Positions 33,162 through 41,441 are shown, counted from the stretch's first letter. The stretch is 64,000 nt of DNA from Micromonospora coerulea (GCF_016598485.1 NZ_JAEMUW010000022.1:34817-98816), one strand, 5' to 3'. Numbers and translations are program-made. Notes: a model not told the origin generated them from the letters alone.

Positions 33162-33578
33162 TCAGCCGGGATAGTCGCCGGGCTTCGCGCCCGGGTTGGC
33201 GTTCAACCATGTCAGGTAGCGGTTGTATGCGGCGAGGTCGCCGTCCTGGGCCCCGTCGGCCGGCACCGGCACCCGGTTGACCCGCACCGGCCGGCGTACC
33301 CCCGGGGTGGTGGCCGTCGGCGCGGAGCCGGCGCTCGCCGGCGGCACCGGGCTCGACCGGTCGCCGCGCGTGCCGCGCAGCGTGTGCCGCACCTCACGCC
33401 ACCAGACGAAGATCACGAAGCCGGCGAAGACCGGCCACTCGATCGCGTACCCGAAGCTCAGCGTGTTGCCGGAGGCGGCCCGGGTGACCTGCCACCAGCC
33501 GAGGCCGAGAAAGCCCACGACCAGCACGACCATGGCCACGTGGCGGGCGATCCACCCCGGTGTCCAGAGCCGCTTCAT
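33162..33578 (-). CDS. Conserved actinobacterial small membrane protein
   Basis: 138-residue protein. N-terminal part has one TM helix (HVAMVVLVVGFLGLGWWQV) plus a second (WPVFAGFVIFVWWREVRH), then a Pro/Ala-rich linker and a soluble tail (DLAAYNRYLTWLNANPG). Similar proteins occur across actinobacteria, often called SURF1-like neighbours or DUF proteins; no function is known. ATG 33578 has TACCCT at minus-strand 33591-33586 and a 7-nt gap, again a leaderless pattern. Upstream lies a divergent gene for a DUF6158 protein. Confidence 0.72.
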   Translation of the reverse strand: MKRLWTPGWIARHVAMVVLVVGFLGLGWWQVTRAASGNTLSFGYAIEWPVFAGFVIFVWWREVRHTLRGTRGDRSSPVPPASAGSAPTATTPGVRRPVRVNRVPVPADGAQDGDLAAYNRYLTWLNANPGAKPGDYPG

Positions 33579-33699
33579 GCCATCGAGGGTACCGGGGCCA
33601 TCGGCCGTCTCCGACGCGGCGTCGTAGTCCGTGGGGTTTGGTGGCATTCCCGGTGGGCATCCGTCTAGACGCCAGCCCGAACGAGACGAGGGGGCGACG

Positions 33700-34014
33700 A
33701 TGACCGAATCAGTACGCCACAGCGGTGACGCCAGCCCGGAACAGCGGTTGCCGGAATGGGACGCCGACCACATGCGGGACGCCGCCGGCGAGGACGTGGA
33801 CGGTGAGCTGCTCGGGGTGGACCCCACCGAGCTGGGTGACGAGGACCTGATCCGCGAGATGCACAGCCTGCACCGCACCCGGCTGGACACCCTGCGCCAC
33901 GCGGCCGACTCCGCGCTCGCCCACCACCTGCGCCGCACCGCCGAGCTCGAGACCGAGTACCTCGCCCGGCACCCGGGCCGCGAGGTCGACCCGAGCCGCC
34001 TGCGGGACGCCTGA
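33700..34014 (+). CDS. DUF6158 family protein
   Basis: 104-residue acidic, helical cytoplasmic protein. The conserved pattern is LGVDPTELGDEDLIREMHSLHRTRLDTLRH, then ALAHHLRRTAELETEYLARHPGREVDPSRLR. No catalytic motif; function unknown. ATG 33700 follows GAGGGGGCGACG. Its stop overlaps the start of the next gene (TGATG), so they are coupled. Confidence 0.7.
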   Translation: MTESVRHSGDASPEQRLPEWDADHMRDAAGEDVDGELLGVDPTELGDEDLIREMHSLHRTRLDTLRHAADSALAHHLRRTAELETEYLARHPGREVDPSRLRDA

Positions 34015-34343
34015 TGGGGGCGCGCGCCGAGCGCGGCATGTCCGCGCCGCCCGAGGTGGTCTTCAACACGGCCACCGACCCCGCCCGTGCCGCGTCCTGG
34101 CTGCCCGAGCCGCTGCGCCGGGACGGTGGCAGCCGGCCGGAGGTGGCCAGCGCCGACGAGCTGCGGGCCCGGTGGGCGAGCGACTCCGCGCCCGGCTGGT
34201 CCGCCGAGATCCAGGTGGAGCCGGCCGACGCCGGCGGCGCCCGGGTCCGGCTCGACCTGGCCGGCGGGGAGACCGACGGGCTGGCCGACGAGACCCTGAA
34301 CAACCTCGCCCGCGAGGTGGCCGACAACCTGACCGCCGGCTGA
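34014..34343 (+). CDS. SRPBCC-like / polyketide-cyclase-like small protein
   Basis: 109-residue protein with the opening RGMSAPPEVVFNTATDPARAASWLP, which matches the first strand and helix of the START/SRPBCC fold used for lipid or polyketide binding. Only about 100 residues are present, against ~140 in typical members, so the fold may be shortened. ATG 34014 overlaps the upstream stop by one base; internal ATG at 34038 (RG-MSAPP) is an alternative. Operon with the DUF6158 gene and probably with the DUF1360 gene 31 bp downstream. Confidence 0.6.
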   Translation: MGARAERGMSAPPEVVFNTATDPARAASWLPEPLRRDGGSRPEVASADELRARWASDSAPGWSAEIQVEPADAGGARVRLDLAGGETDGLADETLNNLAREVADNLTAG

Positions 34344-34374
34344 GCCGGCCCCCGTGACGGACCGAGGAGACCGG

Positions 34375-34917
34375 GTGACCAGCAGTGGGCTGAAGCAGAA
34401 GGTGGCGCGACTGCGCCAGGCGTACGCGCCGCACGAGCAACGACCGCTGGGCGGGTACCTGACGGCAATGGGCACGTACGCCGCCGTCACCGCGATCCTG
34501 GCCGGGGTGGTCCGGGCGACCGGGCGTCCGGTGCCGGAGCGGCCCGCCCCGTCCGACGTGGTGCTGCTCTCCATCGCCACGCACAAGCTCAGCCGGCTGC
34601 TGTCCAAGGACGCGGTGACCAGCCCGCTGCGGGCCCCCTTCACCCGGTACGACCACCCGATCGGCAGCGGCGAGGTGATGGAGCAGGTCCGCGACCAGGG
34701 CAGCTCCACCCGGCACGCCATCGGCGAGCTGCTGAGCTGCCCGTTCTGCCTGGCGGTCTGGGTGGCCACCGGGCTCACCGGCGGTTTGGTGCTGGCGCCC
34801 CGGCTCACCCGGCTGGTCGCCACCGCGCTGACCGCGGTGGCCGCCTCGGACTTCCTCCAGATGGGGTACGCGGTGGCCCAGCGCGTCGCTGAGGGCGGAG
34901 ACCACGACGAGCGGTGA
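34375..34917 (+). CDS. DUF1360 membrane protein
   Basis: 180-residue protein with 2-3 TM segments and the family signature IATHKLSRLLSKDAVTSPLRAPFTRY and LLSCPFCLAVWVATGL (CPFC). DUF1360 is seen in Bacillus sporulation protein YngL and many actinobacteria; function unknown. GTG 34375 is preferred, with GAGGAG 8 nt before it; GTG 34354 would add 7 residues. Third gene of the 33700-34917 operon; ends before a 15-bp terminator. Confidence 0.78.
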   Translation: MTSSGLKQKVARLRQAYAPHEQRPLGGYLTAMGTYAAVTAILAGVVRATGRPVPERPAPSDVVLLSIATHKLSRLLSKDAVTSPLRAPFTRYDHPIGSGEVMEQVRDQGSSTRHAIGELLSCPFCLAVWVATGLTGGLVLAPRLTRLVATALTAVAASDFLQMGYAVAQRVAEGGDHDER

Positions 34918-34924
34918 CGTGGTA

Positions 34925-34958
34925 CGCCGAAGGGGCCGGTCTCCCGGCCCCTTCGGCG
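34925..34958. terminator. Bidirectional terminator between DUF1360 and small acidic protein genes
   Basis: Perfect 15-bp stem CGCCGAAGGGGCCGG (34925-34939) with 34944-34958, loop TCTC. It starts 8 nt after a stop on the plus strand and lies 14 bp from the stop on the minus strand. Confidence 0.8.
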
Positions 34959-34971
34959 TCCCGCGCGTTCG

Positions 34972-35190
34972 TCAGGTGGGGGTCGTGCCGTGGTCCTCCC
35001 CGGCCCAGCCGCGCGCGGCCTCGGGCTCCCGCTCGTCGGCATCCTCGTCGGTCACCACCTCCCGCTCCACGGCGGTGCGGTCGTGCTCGTTGGCGAAGTC
35101 CGGCTCGGGCAGGGTGTCCACGCCCTCCGTCGGTTGGCCGAGCGCCGCCAGGTGCTCGTGCCCCTCGTACTCGGTGTCGCGGTCGGTCAT
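34972..35190 (-). CDS. Small acidic hypothetical protein
   Basis: 72-residue highly acidic, low-complexity protein beginning MTDRDTEYEGHEHLAALG. There is no recognisable domain. ATG 35190 has AGAGGA about 7 nt upstream, so translation is plausible; codon usage fits the neighbourhood. Next on the same strand, 43 bp upstream, is another small gene. Confidence 0.55.
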   Translation of the reverse strand: MTDRDTEYEGHEHLAALGQPTEGVDTLPEPDFANEHDRTAVEREVVTDEDADEREPEAARGWAGEDHGTTPT

Positions 35191-35232
35191 CGGCCTGTCC
35201 TCTCGGGTGTCACGGTCGGGGTGGAACCGCAC

Positions 35233-35457
35233 TCAGGCGACCGTCCCGCCCAGCAGGTCGGCCGCCTCGTCGGCCGCGTACTCGCCCTGGGGGAGCGCAG
35301 CGATCCGGGTCAGCAGCTCCGCCGGCAGTTCCGCGGCAACGGCGCGGCGGTAGATGTCCGCCTGAGTGATCCGCTCCTGACCGTGGTAGATGTCGTCCAG
35401 CAGGTCGTCGAGCTGCCGGATGTCCGGCTCGTCCGGCACGGGTGCGTCGTCGGTCAC
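35233..35457 (-). CDS. Small conserved hypothetical protein
   Basis: 74 residues, acidic N-terminus then two helices: LDDLLDDIYHGQERITQADI and LTRIAALPQGEYAADEAADLL. The LP-x-G-x-Y segment resembles short DUF2795-like proteins, but the match is too weak for a family name. Likely cytoplasmic. Together with the next gene it forms a small two-gene unit on the minus strand. Confidence 0.55.
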   Translation of the reverse strand: MTDDAPVPDEPDIRQLDDLLDDIYHGQERITQADIYRRAVAAELPAELLTRIAALPQGEYAADEAADLLGGTVA

Positions 35458-35684
35458 CTCGATCAGCTACCCGGGCCCGAATCGGTCAAACGTCCCCCGG
35501 TGCCGGCGCCAGCGGGGTGACGGCGGACACGGCCGCACCCGGAACACGGGACCGGGACCCGTCGTTGTGCAGAGCGTCGGTGTGTCCAGTGTCCCCGGGC
35601 CTCACCTAAATTGCCTTCGCGGAATACCGTTCGGCTGGAGCCGCGTCGTGCCACTCGCCGAGAGGCGACCTGCACACCGACACC

Positions 35685-35722
35685 AGCGCCGCCCCGGCCT
35701 CCGGCCGGGGCGGCGCTTTATC
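35685..35722 (+). terminator. Strong hairpin with T-rich tail in aroF-type intergenic region
   Basis: Perfect 15-bp stem (35685-35699 with 35703-35717), loop TCC, followed by TTATCT on the plus strand. The tail is on the plus strand although no plus-strand gene lies upstream, which suggests either a small RNA or a terminator for the minus-strand DAHP synthase gene (stop at 35745) acting without a T-tract. Confidence 0.65.
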
Positions 35723-35744
35723 TCTCCCCGTCCCCAGGTGGGGG

Positions 35745-36830
35745 TCAGGCGGGGGTGGAGAGGGTGGCGCGGCGGGTGCGGACGGCGGTGGCCAGGTCGG
35801 TGAGGACCTCGGCGGTGGTGTCCCAGCCCAGGCAGGCGTCAGTGATGGACTTGCCGTACTCCAGCTCGCGGGTCGGGTCGAGGTCCTGCCGTCCGGGCTG
35901 GAGGAAGCTCTCCAGCATGATGCCGACGATGCCGCGCTGGCCGGCGGCGAGCTGGGCGGCCACGTCGGCGGCCACCTTCGGCTGGTTGCGGTGGTCCTTG
36001 CCGCTGTTGGCGTGGCTGGCGTCCACCACCACCCGCTCCGGCAGGCCGGCCGCGCGGAGCAGGTCCAGCGCCCCGGCCACCGACTGCGCGTCGTAGTTCG
36101 GCCGGCCGCCGCCACCGCGCAGCACCAGGTGGCCGTCGGCGTTGCCCCGGGTGTGCATGATCGCCGGAGTCCCCGAGAAGTCGATGCCGGGGAAGACGTG
36201 CGGCACGCCGGCCGCCCGGATCGCGTCCACCGCGGTGGCGATGCTGCCGTCGGGGCGGTTCTTCATGCCGATCGGCATGGACAGGCCGGAGGCGAGCTGC
36301 CGGTGCACCTGGCTCTCCACCGTCCGGGCGCCGATCGCGCCCCACGCCACGGCGTCGGCGATGTACTGCGGGGTGATCGGGTCGAGGAACTCGCAGCCCA
36401 CCGGCAGGCCGAGGCGCAGCACGTCCAGCAGCAGCGCCCGGGCCGTGCGCAGGCCGGCGTTCACGTCGCCGGAGCCGTCCAGTCCCGGGTCGTTGATCAG
36501 GCCCTTCCAGCCCACCGTGGAGCGCGGCTTCTCGAAGTAGACCCGCATCACCACCAGCAGGTCGTCGGCGACCTGGTCGGCCACCTCGCGCAGCCGGCCC
36601 GCGTACTCCAGGGCGGCGGCCGGGTCGTGCACGGAGCACGGGCCGACCACCACCAGCAGGCGGTCGTCGGCGCGGTCCAGCACCCGGCCGACCGCGCGCC
36701 GGCCGGCCAGCACGGCCTCGGCGAGCGGCGCGTCCAGCGGCAGGTGGTGGTGCAACAGGGCCGGGGTGGTCAGCGGCACGACACGGTCGATCCGCTGGTC
36801 GATGACCCGATGCGCGTCCGGGGTCGTCAC
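35745..36830 (-). CDS. 3-deoxy-7-phosphoheptulonate (DAHP) synthase, class I
   Basis: 361-residue enzyme that condenses PEP and erythrose-4-phosphate, the first step of the shikimate pathway. Class I marks: VVGPCSVHDP, RVYFEKPRSTVGWKGLINDP, GCEFLDPITPQYIAD, SQVHRQLASGLSMPIGMKN, and DASHANSGKDHRNQP. Most actinobacteria rely on class II DAHP synthase; a class I copy is common as the second, feedback-regulated one. GTG start 36830 has AAGGA about 10 nt upstream. A terminator-like hairpin and further pairing sequences in the leader (36881-36997) suggest attenuation by an aromatic amino acid or another signal. Confidence 0.93.
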   Translation of the reverse strand: MTTPDAHRVIDQRIDRVVPLTTPALLHHHLPLDAPLAEAVLAGRRAVGRVLDRADDRLLVVVGPCSVHDPAAALEYAGRLREVADQVADDLLVVMRVYFEKPRSTVGWKGLINDPGLDGSGDVNAGLRTARALLLDVLRLGLPVGCEFLDPITPQYIADAVAWGAIGARTVESQVHRQLASGLSMPIGMKNRPDGSIATAVDAIRAAGVPHVFPGIDFSGTPAIMHTRGNADGHLVLRGGGGRPNYDAQSVAGALDLLRAAGLPERVVVDASHANSGKDHRNQPKVAADVAAQLAAGQRGIVGIMLESFLQPGRQDLDPTRELEYGKSITDACLGWDTTAEVLTDLATAVRTRRATLSTPA

Positions 36831-36880
36831 GGTGGGCTGTCCTTTCGCCGACCGTGCCCCGGGGCCGGCGCCCGAGGTCG

Positions 36881-36997
36881 AGCCGGCTGCTCGTACGCAA
36901 AAGGGCAGGGAGTCGATCCCTGCCCAGCCGGCTTGAAGAGGAGTGACGTCAGATCATGGTGAAGTCACCGGCTCCTCCAGCCGGCTGCCTAAACCAT
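36881..36997 (-). promoter_or_regulatory. Candidate transcription attenuator upstream of DAHP synthase gene
   Basis: On the minus strand the leader shows, 5' to 3': a two-codon ORF ATG-GTT-TAG (36997-36989), a long hairpin (36986-36926) whose arms hold AGCCGGCT, GGAGGAG/CTCCTC and GTGAC/GTCAC and whose apex contains ATG-ATC-TGA, then a 9-bp terminator hairpin GGGCAGGGA/TCCCTGCCC (36925-36903) with TTTT after it, then a third AGCCGGCT (36888-36881). AGCCGGCT is self-complementary, so the three copies allow exclusive pairings. The start codon is 51 nt further on. Confidence 0.6.
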
Positions 36998-37090
36998 CGA
37001 TACGACCGCGTCACGCCAGCCAGCGTACCCGACGGGACCGGGAGGCCTCACTCCGTTCCGCACTGCGGAACACGGGGTATGGGGGACGGC

Positions 37091-37306
37091 ATGAGTCACC
37101 AGCAGAGCGACCAGGACCGGGTCGAGTCCCGGGCCCACCTGCTGCCCGAGGAGGCGGCGCTGGGCAGCGACGACCCGGAGGCCCAGGCCGAGGCCATCCT
37201 CACCGAGTCGGACGTCCGGGAGGAGGACCGGAACGCCGCGCCGGACACCGTCCTGGAGCACCGTACGTCCGATCAGACGGTGACCCCGGTGGAGCCGCCC
37301 GACTGA
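37091..37306 (+). CDS. Small conserved acidic protein
   Basis: 71-residue hydrophilic acidic protein (MSHQQSDQDRVESRAHLLPEE...), with the conserved run LLPEEAALGSDDPEAQAEAI and later ILTESDVREEDR. Similar short proteins occur in many actinobacteria; function unknown and probably disordered. ATG 37091 follows GGGGGA at 37081-37086; ATG 37079 is possible. It is divergent from the DAHP synthase leader. Confidence 0.6.
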   Translation: MSHQQSDQDRVESRAHLLPEEAALGSDDPEAQAEAILTESDVREEDRNAAPDTVLEHRTSDQTVTPVEPPD

Positions 37307-37403
37307 GCCGACGCCGCGGGCATGCCTCACGAGTACCCCGGCGCGGGCCGTCGATGCTCCCGCGCGTCACCTTTCCGCCCGCGAGATCGGATAGCGTCGT
37401 CCC

Positions 37404-38696
37404 ATGCCCGACAGCGGTTACCCCTGGCCCATCGAGACGACCCGACTGGACAACGGCCTGCGCGTGGTGGTGAGCGAGGACCGCACCGCGCCGGCCGTCG
37501 CCGTGAACCTCTGGTACGACGTGGGCTCGCGGCACGAGCCGGCGGGACAGACCGGCTTCGCCCACCTCTTCGAGCACCTGATGTTCGAGGGCTCGGCGAA
37601 CGTGGCGAAGACCGAGCACATGAAGTTCATCCAGGGTGCCGGCGGCTCGCTCAACGCCACCACCAACCCGGACCGGACCAACTACTTCGAGATGGTCCCG
37701 GCCGAGCACCTGGAGCTGGCGCTCTGGCTGGAGGCCGACCGGATGGGCGGCCTGGTGCCGGCGCTGACCCAAGAGACCCTGGACAACCAGCGCGAGGTGG
37801 TCAAGAACGAGCGGCGCCAGCGCTACGAGAACGTCCCGTACGGCGACTCCTGGCTGCGGCTGCTGCCCCTGCTCTACCCGCCCGGCCACCCGTACCACCA
37901 CGCGACGATCGGCTCGATGGCCGACCTGAACGTCGCCGACCTCGCCACCTTCCAGGCCTTCCACACCACCTACTACGCGCCGAACAACGCGGTGCTCACC
38001 GTGGTCGGGGACGCCGAGCCGCCCGAGGTCTTCGCGCTGGCCGACAAGTACTTCGGTGCCATTTCGGCCCGGGACGACATCCCGTCGGCGCCGGACGGGC
38101 GCACCGTGCCGGCGACCGGGCGGCCGGCGGTGGAGACGGTCACCGCCGACGTGCCCGCGCCGCGGGTCTACGTCGCGCACCGCACCCACCCCTACGGCAC
38201 CCCCGGGTACGACGTGACCACCGTGCTCGCCACCGTCCTCGGCACCGGCCGGGGCAGCCGGCTCTACCAGCGCCTCGCCGACGGCGAGCGGATCGCCCAG
38301 CCGGACCTGGTCGGGGCGTACGGCGTCGACCTCGCGCACGGGCCCGCGCCGCTGATCGCCACCGCCACCGCCCGCCCCGGGGTGACCGCCGAACGGCTGC
38401 GCACCGGGCTGACGGACGTCGTCGACGAGCTGGCCACCGTGCCGGTGACCGCGGCCGAGCTGGACCGGGCCAAGGCGCTGCTGAGCACCCAGTGGTGGCG
38501 GCACATGTCCACCGTGGACGGGCGCGCCGACGTCCTCGGCCGGTACGCCACCCAGTTCGGCGACCCGGCGAAGATCGGTGAGCGCCTGCCGGCCTGGCTC
38601 GCGGTGACCGCCGAGCAGATCGCCGAACAGGCCGCCGAGCTGCTCGGTGCCGCCGACCGGGCCACCCTGACCTACCTGCCCGAGGAGACCTCATGA
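37404..38696 (+). CDS. M16 family zinc peptidase (active subunit)
   Basis: 430-residue insulinase-superfamily peptidase with the inverted zinc motif HLFEH (~54-58) and the downstream Glu-rich ENQREVVKNERRQRYEN segment. Bacterial M16B enzymes work as heterodimers of a catalytic and a non-catalytic chain that digest peptides inside the cell. This chain is the catalytic one; its partner is encoded directly after with a 4-nt overlap. ATG lies 6 nt after TAGCGT (37392-37397), so the mRNA is probably leaderless. No signal peptide. Confidence 0.93.
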   Translation: MPDSGYPWPIETTRLDNGLRVVVSEDRTAPAVAVNLWYDVGSRHEPAGQTGFAHLFEHLMFEGSANVAKTEHMKFIQGAGGSLNATTNPDRTNYFEMVPAEHLELALWLEADRMGGLVPALTQETLDNQREVVKNERRQRYENVPYGDSWLRLLPLLYPPGHPYHHATIGSMADLNVADLATFQAFHTTYYAPNNAVLTVVGDAEPPEVFALADKYFGAISARDDIPSAPDGRTVPATGRPAVETVTADVPAPRVYVAHRTHPYGTPGYDVTTVLATVLGTGRGSRLYQRLADGERIAQPDLVGAYGVDLAHGPAPLIATATARPGVTAERLRTGLTDVVDELATVPVTAAELDRAKALLSTQWWRHMSTVDGRADVLGRYATQFGDPAKIGERLPAWLAVTAEQIAEQAAELLGAADRATLTYLPEETS

Positions 38697-40039
38697 CGCT
38701 GATCGCCGCCCGTCCCGGCCCGGGCGCCGCCCGCCCGTACCGGTTCCCGCAGGTGGTCCGCCGTACCGTCGCCGGCGGGCAGGTCGTCGCCGCGCACCTG
38801 CCCGGGCAGAACCTCGCCGTCGCGCTGCTGCTGCTCGACGCGGGCGCCGGGCGGGAGCCGGTCGGCCGGGACGGCGTCGGCGGGGTGCTCGCCAAGGCCC
38901 TGGAGGAGGGGACCGCCCAGCGGGACGCCACCGCGTACGCGCTGGCCATCGAGGCGCTCGGCACCGAGCTGGTGACCGGGCTGGACTGGGATTCCTTCCA
39001 GGTCAGCGTGCAGGTGCCGGTGGAGCGGCTGAGCGCCGCCGTGGAGCTGCTCGCCGAGGCCGTCCGGACGCCCCGGCTCGACCCGGCCGACGTGCGGCGG
39101 GTCCGCGACGACGAGGCGACCGCGCTGCGGATGGACTGGGCGAACCCGGGTCCGCGTGCGGACGCCGCGCTGCGCGCCGACCTGTTCGGCGCCGACAACC
39201 GGTGGGGCCGCCCGATGTACGGCGACCCGGAGACGGTGGCCGGGCTGGACGTGGACGACGTGACCGTCTTCCACTCCGAATGGTTCATCCGCCCGGGAAC
39301 GCTGATCGTCGCCGGCGACCTGGAGCGCACCGACCTGGACGCGCTCGCCGCGACGGCGTTCGCGGGGGCCGGCGGCGGGCCGGTGGAGCGGGGCGGCCCG
39401 ATCGAGGTGCCGCTGCACGAGCGCCGGCGGATCATCCTGGTGGACCGCCCCGGCTCGGTCCAGTCCACGCTGCGGCTCGGCCACCCGTCCCCGCACCGCG
39501 CCCACCCCGACCACGTGCCGATGACGCTCGCCGGCACGGTGCTCGGCGGTGCGTTCACCTCCCGCCTCAACCACCTGATCCGCGAGGTGCGGGGCTACAC
39601 GTACGGCATCCGCGGTGACTTCGCCTCGTCCCGCCGGTTCGGCCGGTTCGCGGTCAGCTCGGGGGTGCAGAACGCGGTGACCGCCCCGGCCCTGGTCGAA
39701 GCGGTCGGCGAGATCACCCGTACGCAGGTGACCGGGGTGACCGAGGACGAGCTGGCGGTGGCCCGCTCCTGGCGAGCCGGCCAGCTCTCGGTCGAGTTGC
39801 AGAGCCCCCGGTCGATCGCCGGCGCGCTGACCACGCTGGTGGTGCACGACCTGCCGGACGACTACCACGCCCGGCTGCGCGAGTCGCTGCTCGCCGCCGA
39901 CGTGGACCAGGTCGCCGCGGCGGCCGCGACGCACCTGCACCCGGAGTCGCTGACCCTGGTGGTGGAGGGTGACGCGGCGGTGGTCCGGGACGAACTGGTC
40001 GCGACCGGCCTCGGTGAGGTCGTCGACCACCAGCACTGA
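38693..40039 (+). CDS. M16 family peptidase partner (non-catalytic subunit)
   Basis: 448 residues with the M16 fold but without HxxEH at the expected position (the segment reads VGRDGVGGVLAKALEEGT). It keeps the R/Y substrate-binding pair of the C-terminal half in REVRGYTYGIRG, the hallmark of the non-catalytic chains of M16B heterodimers. Overlaps the preceding gene by ATGA, so the two chains are made in equal amounts. Followed by a 9-bp terminator-like stem. Confidence 0.92.
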   Translation: MTLIAARPGPGAARPYRFPQVVRRTVAGGQVVAAHLPGQNLAVALLLLDAGAGREPVGRDGVGGVLAKALEEGTAQRDATAYALAIEALGTELVTGLDWDSFQVSVQVPVERLSAAVELLAEAVRTPRLDPADVRRVRDDEATALRMDWANPGPRADAALRADLFGADNRWGRPMYGDPETVAGLDVDDVTVFHSEWFIRPGTLIVAGDLERTDLDALAATAFAGAGGGPVERGGPIEVPLHERRRIILVDRPGSVQSTLRLGHPSPHRAHPDHVPMTLAGTVLGGAFTSRLNHLIREVRGYTYGIRGDFASSRRFGRFAVSSGVQNAVTAPALVEAVGEITRTQVTGVTEDELAVARSWRAGQLSVELQSPRSIAGALTTLVVHDLPDDYHARLRESLLAADVDQVAAAAATHLHPESLTLVVEGDAAVVRDELVATGLGEVVDHQH

Positions 40040-40086
40040 GGCGGCGGTCGCGTCGGCCCCGGGGGTGTGTGACGTCGCTCGCGTCC

Positions 40087-40110
40087 GGGGCCGGCCGGGA
40101 CGCCGGCCCC
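40087..40110 (+). terminator. Short GC hairpin after M16 pair
   Basis: GGGGCCGGC and GCCGGCCCC with loop CGGGAC, 48 nt after the stop codon; modest strength. Confidence 0.5.
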
Positions 40111-40299
40111 CGGTCGCCCCGGCGGCAAAGCTGCGGCGCGGCCCGGCCGGCACCTGGGATCTTCCGGTCCGGCGGGCCGGACGGCGGCGTCGTTGCGGCC
40201 CGGCCGGACTGCCCGGACCCCGGGCCGGCCCGGCGCGCGGCGTCCGGGGCCTGGGAAAGCATTCCCGGTCGGGTCGACGGGCTGGGTAGCCTCGCGGGC

Positions 40300-41325
40300 A
40301 TGAGGATCGGCATTGTGGGGGCCACCGGCCAGGTCGGTGGCGTGATGCGGCAGGTGCTGGCGGAGCGGGAGTTCCCGGCGGAGCAGGTGCGGTTGTTCGC
40401 CTCGGCCCGGTCGGCCGGGCGGACCCTGCCCTGGCGCGACGGCGAGGTCACCGTGGAGGACGCGGCCACCGCCGACTACCGCGGGTTGGACATCGTGCTC
40501 TTCTCGGCGGGCAAGGGCACCGCGAAGGAGCTGGCTCCCCGGGTCGCCGAGGCCGGCGCCGTGGTGATCGACAACTCCTCGGCCTACCGGATGGACCCGG
40601 ACGTGCCGCTGGTGGTCGCCGAGGTCAACCCGCACGCGGTGGGCGACCGGCCGAAGGGCATCATCGCCAACCCCAACTGCACCACCATGGCCGCGATGCC
40701 GGTGCTCCGCCCGCTGCATCGGGAGGCCGAGCTGGTCAGCCTGGTGGTGGCCACGTACCAGGCGGTCTCCGGCGCCGGGCTGGCCGGCGTGGCCGAGCTG
40801 GACGAGCAGGTCCGCAAGGTGGCCGAGCACGCCAGCGGCCTCGCCTTCGACGGCGCCGACGTGGAGTTCCCGGCCCCGCGGTCGTTCGCCCGGCCGATCG
40901 CCTTCAACGTGCTCCCGCTCGCCGGCTCGATCGTCGACGACGGCTCGTTCGAGACCGACGAGGAGCAGAAGCTGCGCAACGAGAGCCGCAAGATCCTGGA
41001 GATCCCCGGGCTGAAGGTCTCCGGCACCTGCGTCCGGGTGCCGGTCTTCACCGGTCACTCGCTCCAGATCAACGCGCGCTTCGCCCGGCCGATCAGCCCG
41101 GAACGCGCCCGCGAGCTGCTCGACGGCGCGCCCGGGGTGGCGCTGTCGGAGGTCCCCACTCCGCTGGAGGCCGCCGGCCAGGACCCGACGTACGTCGGGC
41201 GGATCCGGGCCGACGAGACCGCGGAGCACGGCCTGGCCCTCTTCTGCTCGAACGACAACCTGCGCAAGGGCGCCGCGCTCAACGCCGTGCAGCTCGCCGA
41301 GCTGGTCGCCGCCGAGCGCCGCTGA
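40300..41325 (+). CDS. asd: Aspartate-semialdehyde dehydrogenase
   Basis: 341-residue enzyme that reduces L-aspartyl-4-phosphate to the semialdehyde in the lysine/threonine/methionine/DAP branch. NADP-binding opening IGIVGATGQVGGVM, catalytic Cys in NPNCTTMAAMPVL (~127), VSGAGLAGVAEL, and the second active-site segment FTGHSLQINARF. ATG 40300 is 7 nt after TAGCCT (40287-40292), a leaderless arrangement; upstream in-frame codons are not homologous. No lysC precedes it, unlike the usual lysC-asd operon of actinobacteria. Confidence 0.96.
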   Translation: MRIGIVGATGQVGGVMRQVLAEREFPAEQVRLFASARSAGRTLPWRDGEVTVEDAATADYRGLDIVLFSAGKGTAKELAPRVAEAGAVVIDNSSAYRMDPDVPLVVAEVNPHAVGDRPKGIIANPNCTTMAAMPVLRPLHREAELVSLVVATYQAVSGAGLAGVAELDEQVRKVAEHASGLAFDGADVEFPAPRSFARPIAFNVLPLAGSIVDDGSFETDEEQKLRNESRKILEIPGLKVSGTCVRVPVFTGHSLQINARFARPISPERARELLDGAPGVALSEVPTPLEAAGQDPTYVGRIRADETAEHGLALFCSNDNLRKGAALNAVQLAELVAAERR

Positions 41326-41397
41326 CACCCTGGCGCTTCGGGGCCTCGTGGCCGCCCCGGCCGGCTGATCGGTCGCCGTCACCCGATGTCCTCGCGA

Positions 41398-41441
41398 GCG
41401 ATATACCTGAGAGGCATAAATATGACTCTCAGGTATATCGC
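41398..41441. repeat. Perfect 16-bp inverted repeat upstream of PPOX gene
   Basis: GCGATATACCTGAGAG (41398-41413) and its exact complement (41426-41441), separated by 12 AT-rich bases (GCATAAATATGA). It looks like an operator placed over a promoter, 68-111 bp before the start codon; the TATACCT/AGGTATA core is like PadR-type sites, but that is inference. Confidence 0.75.
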
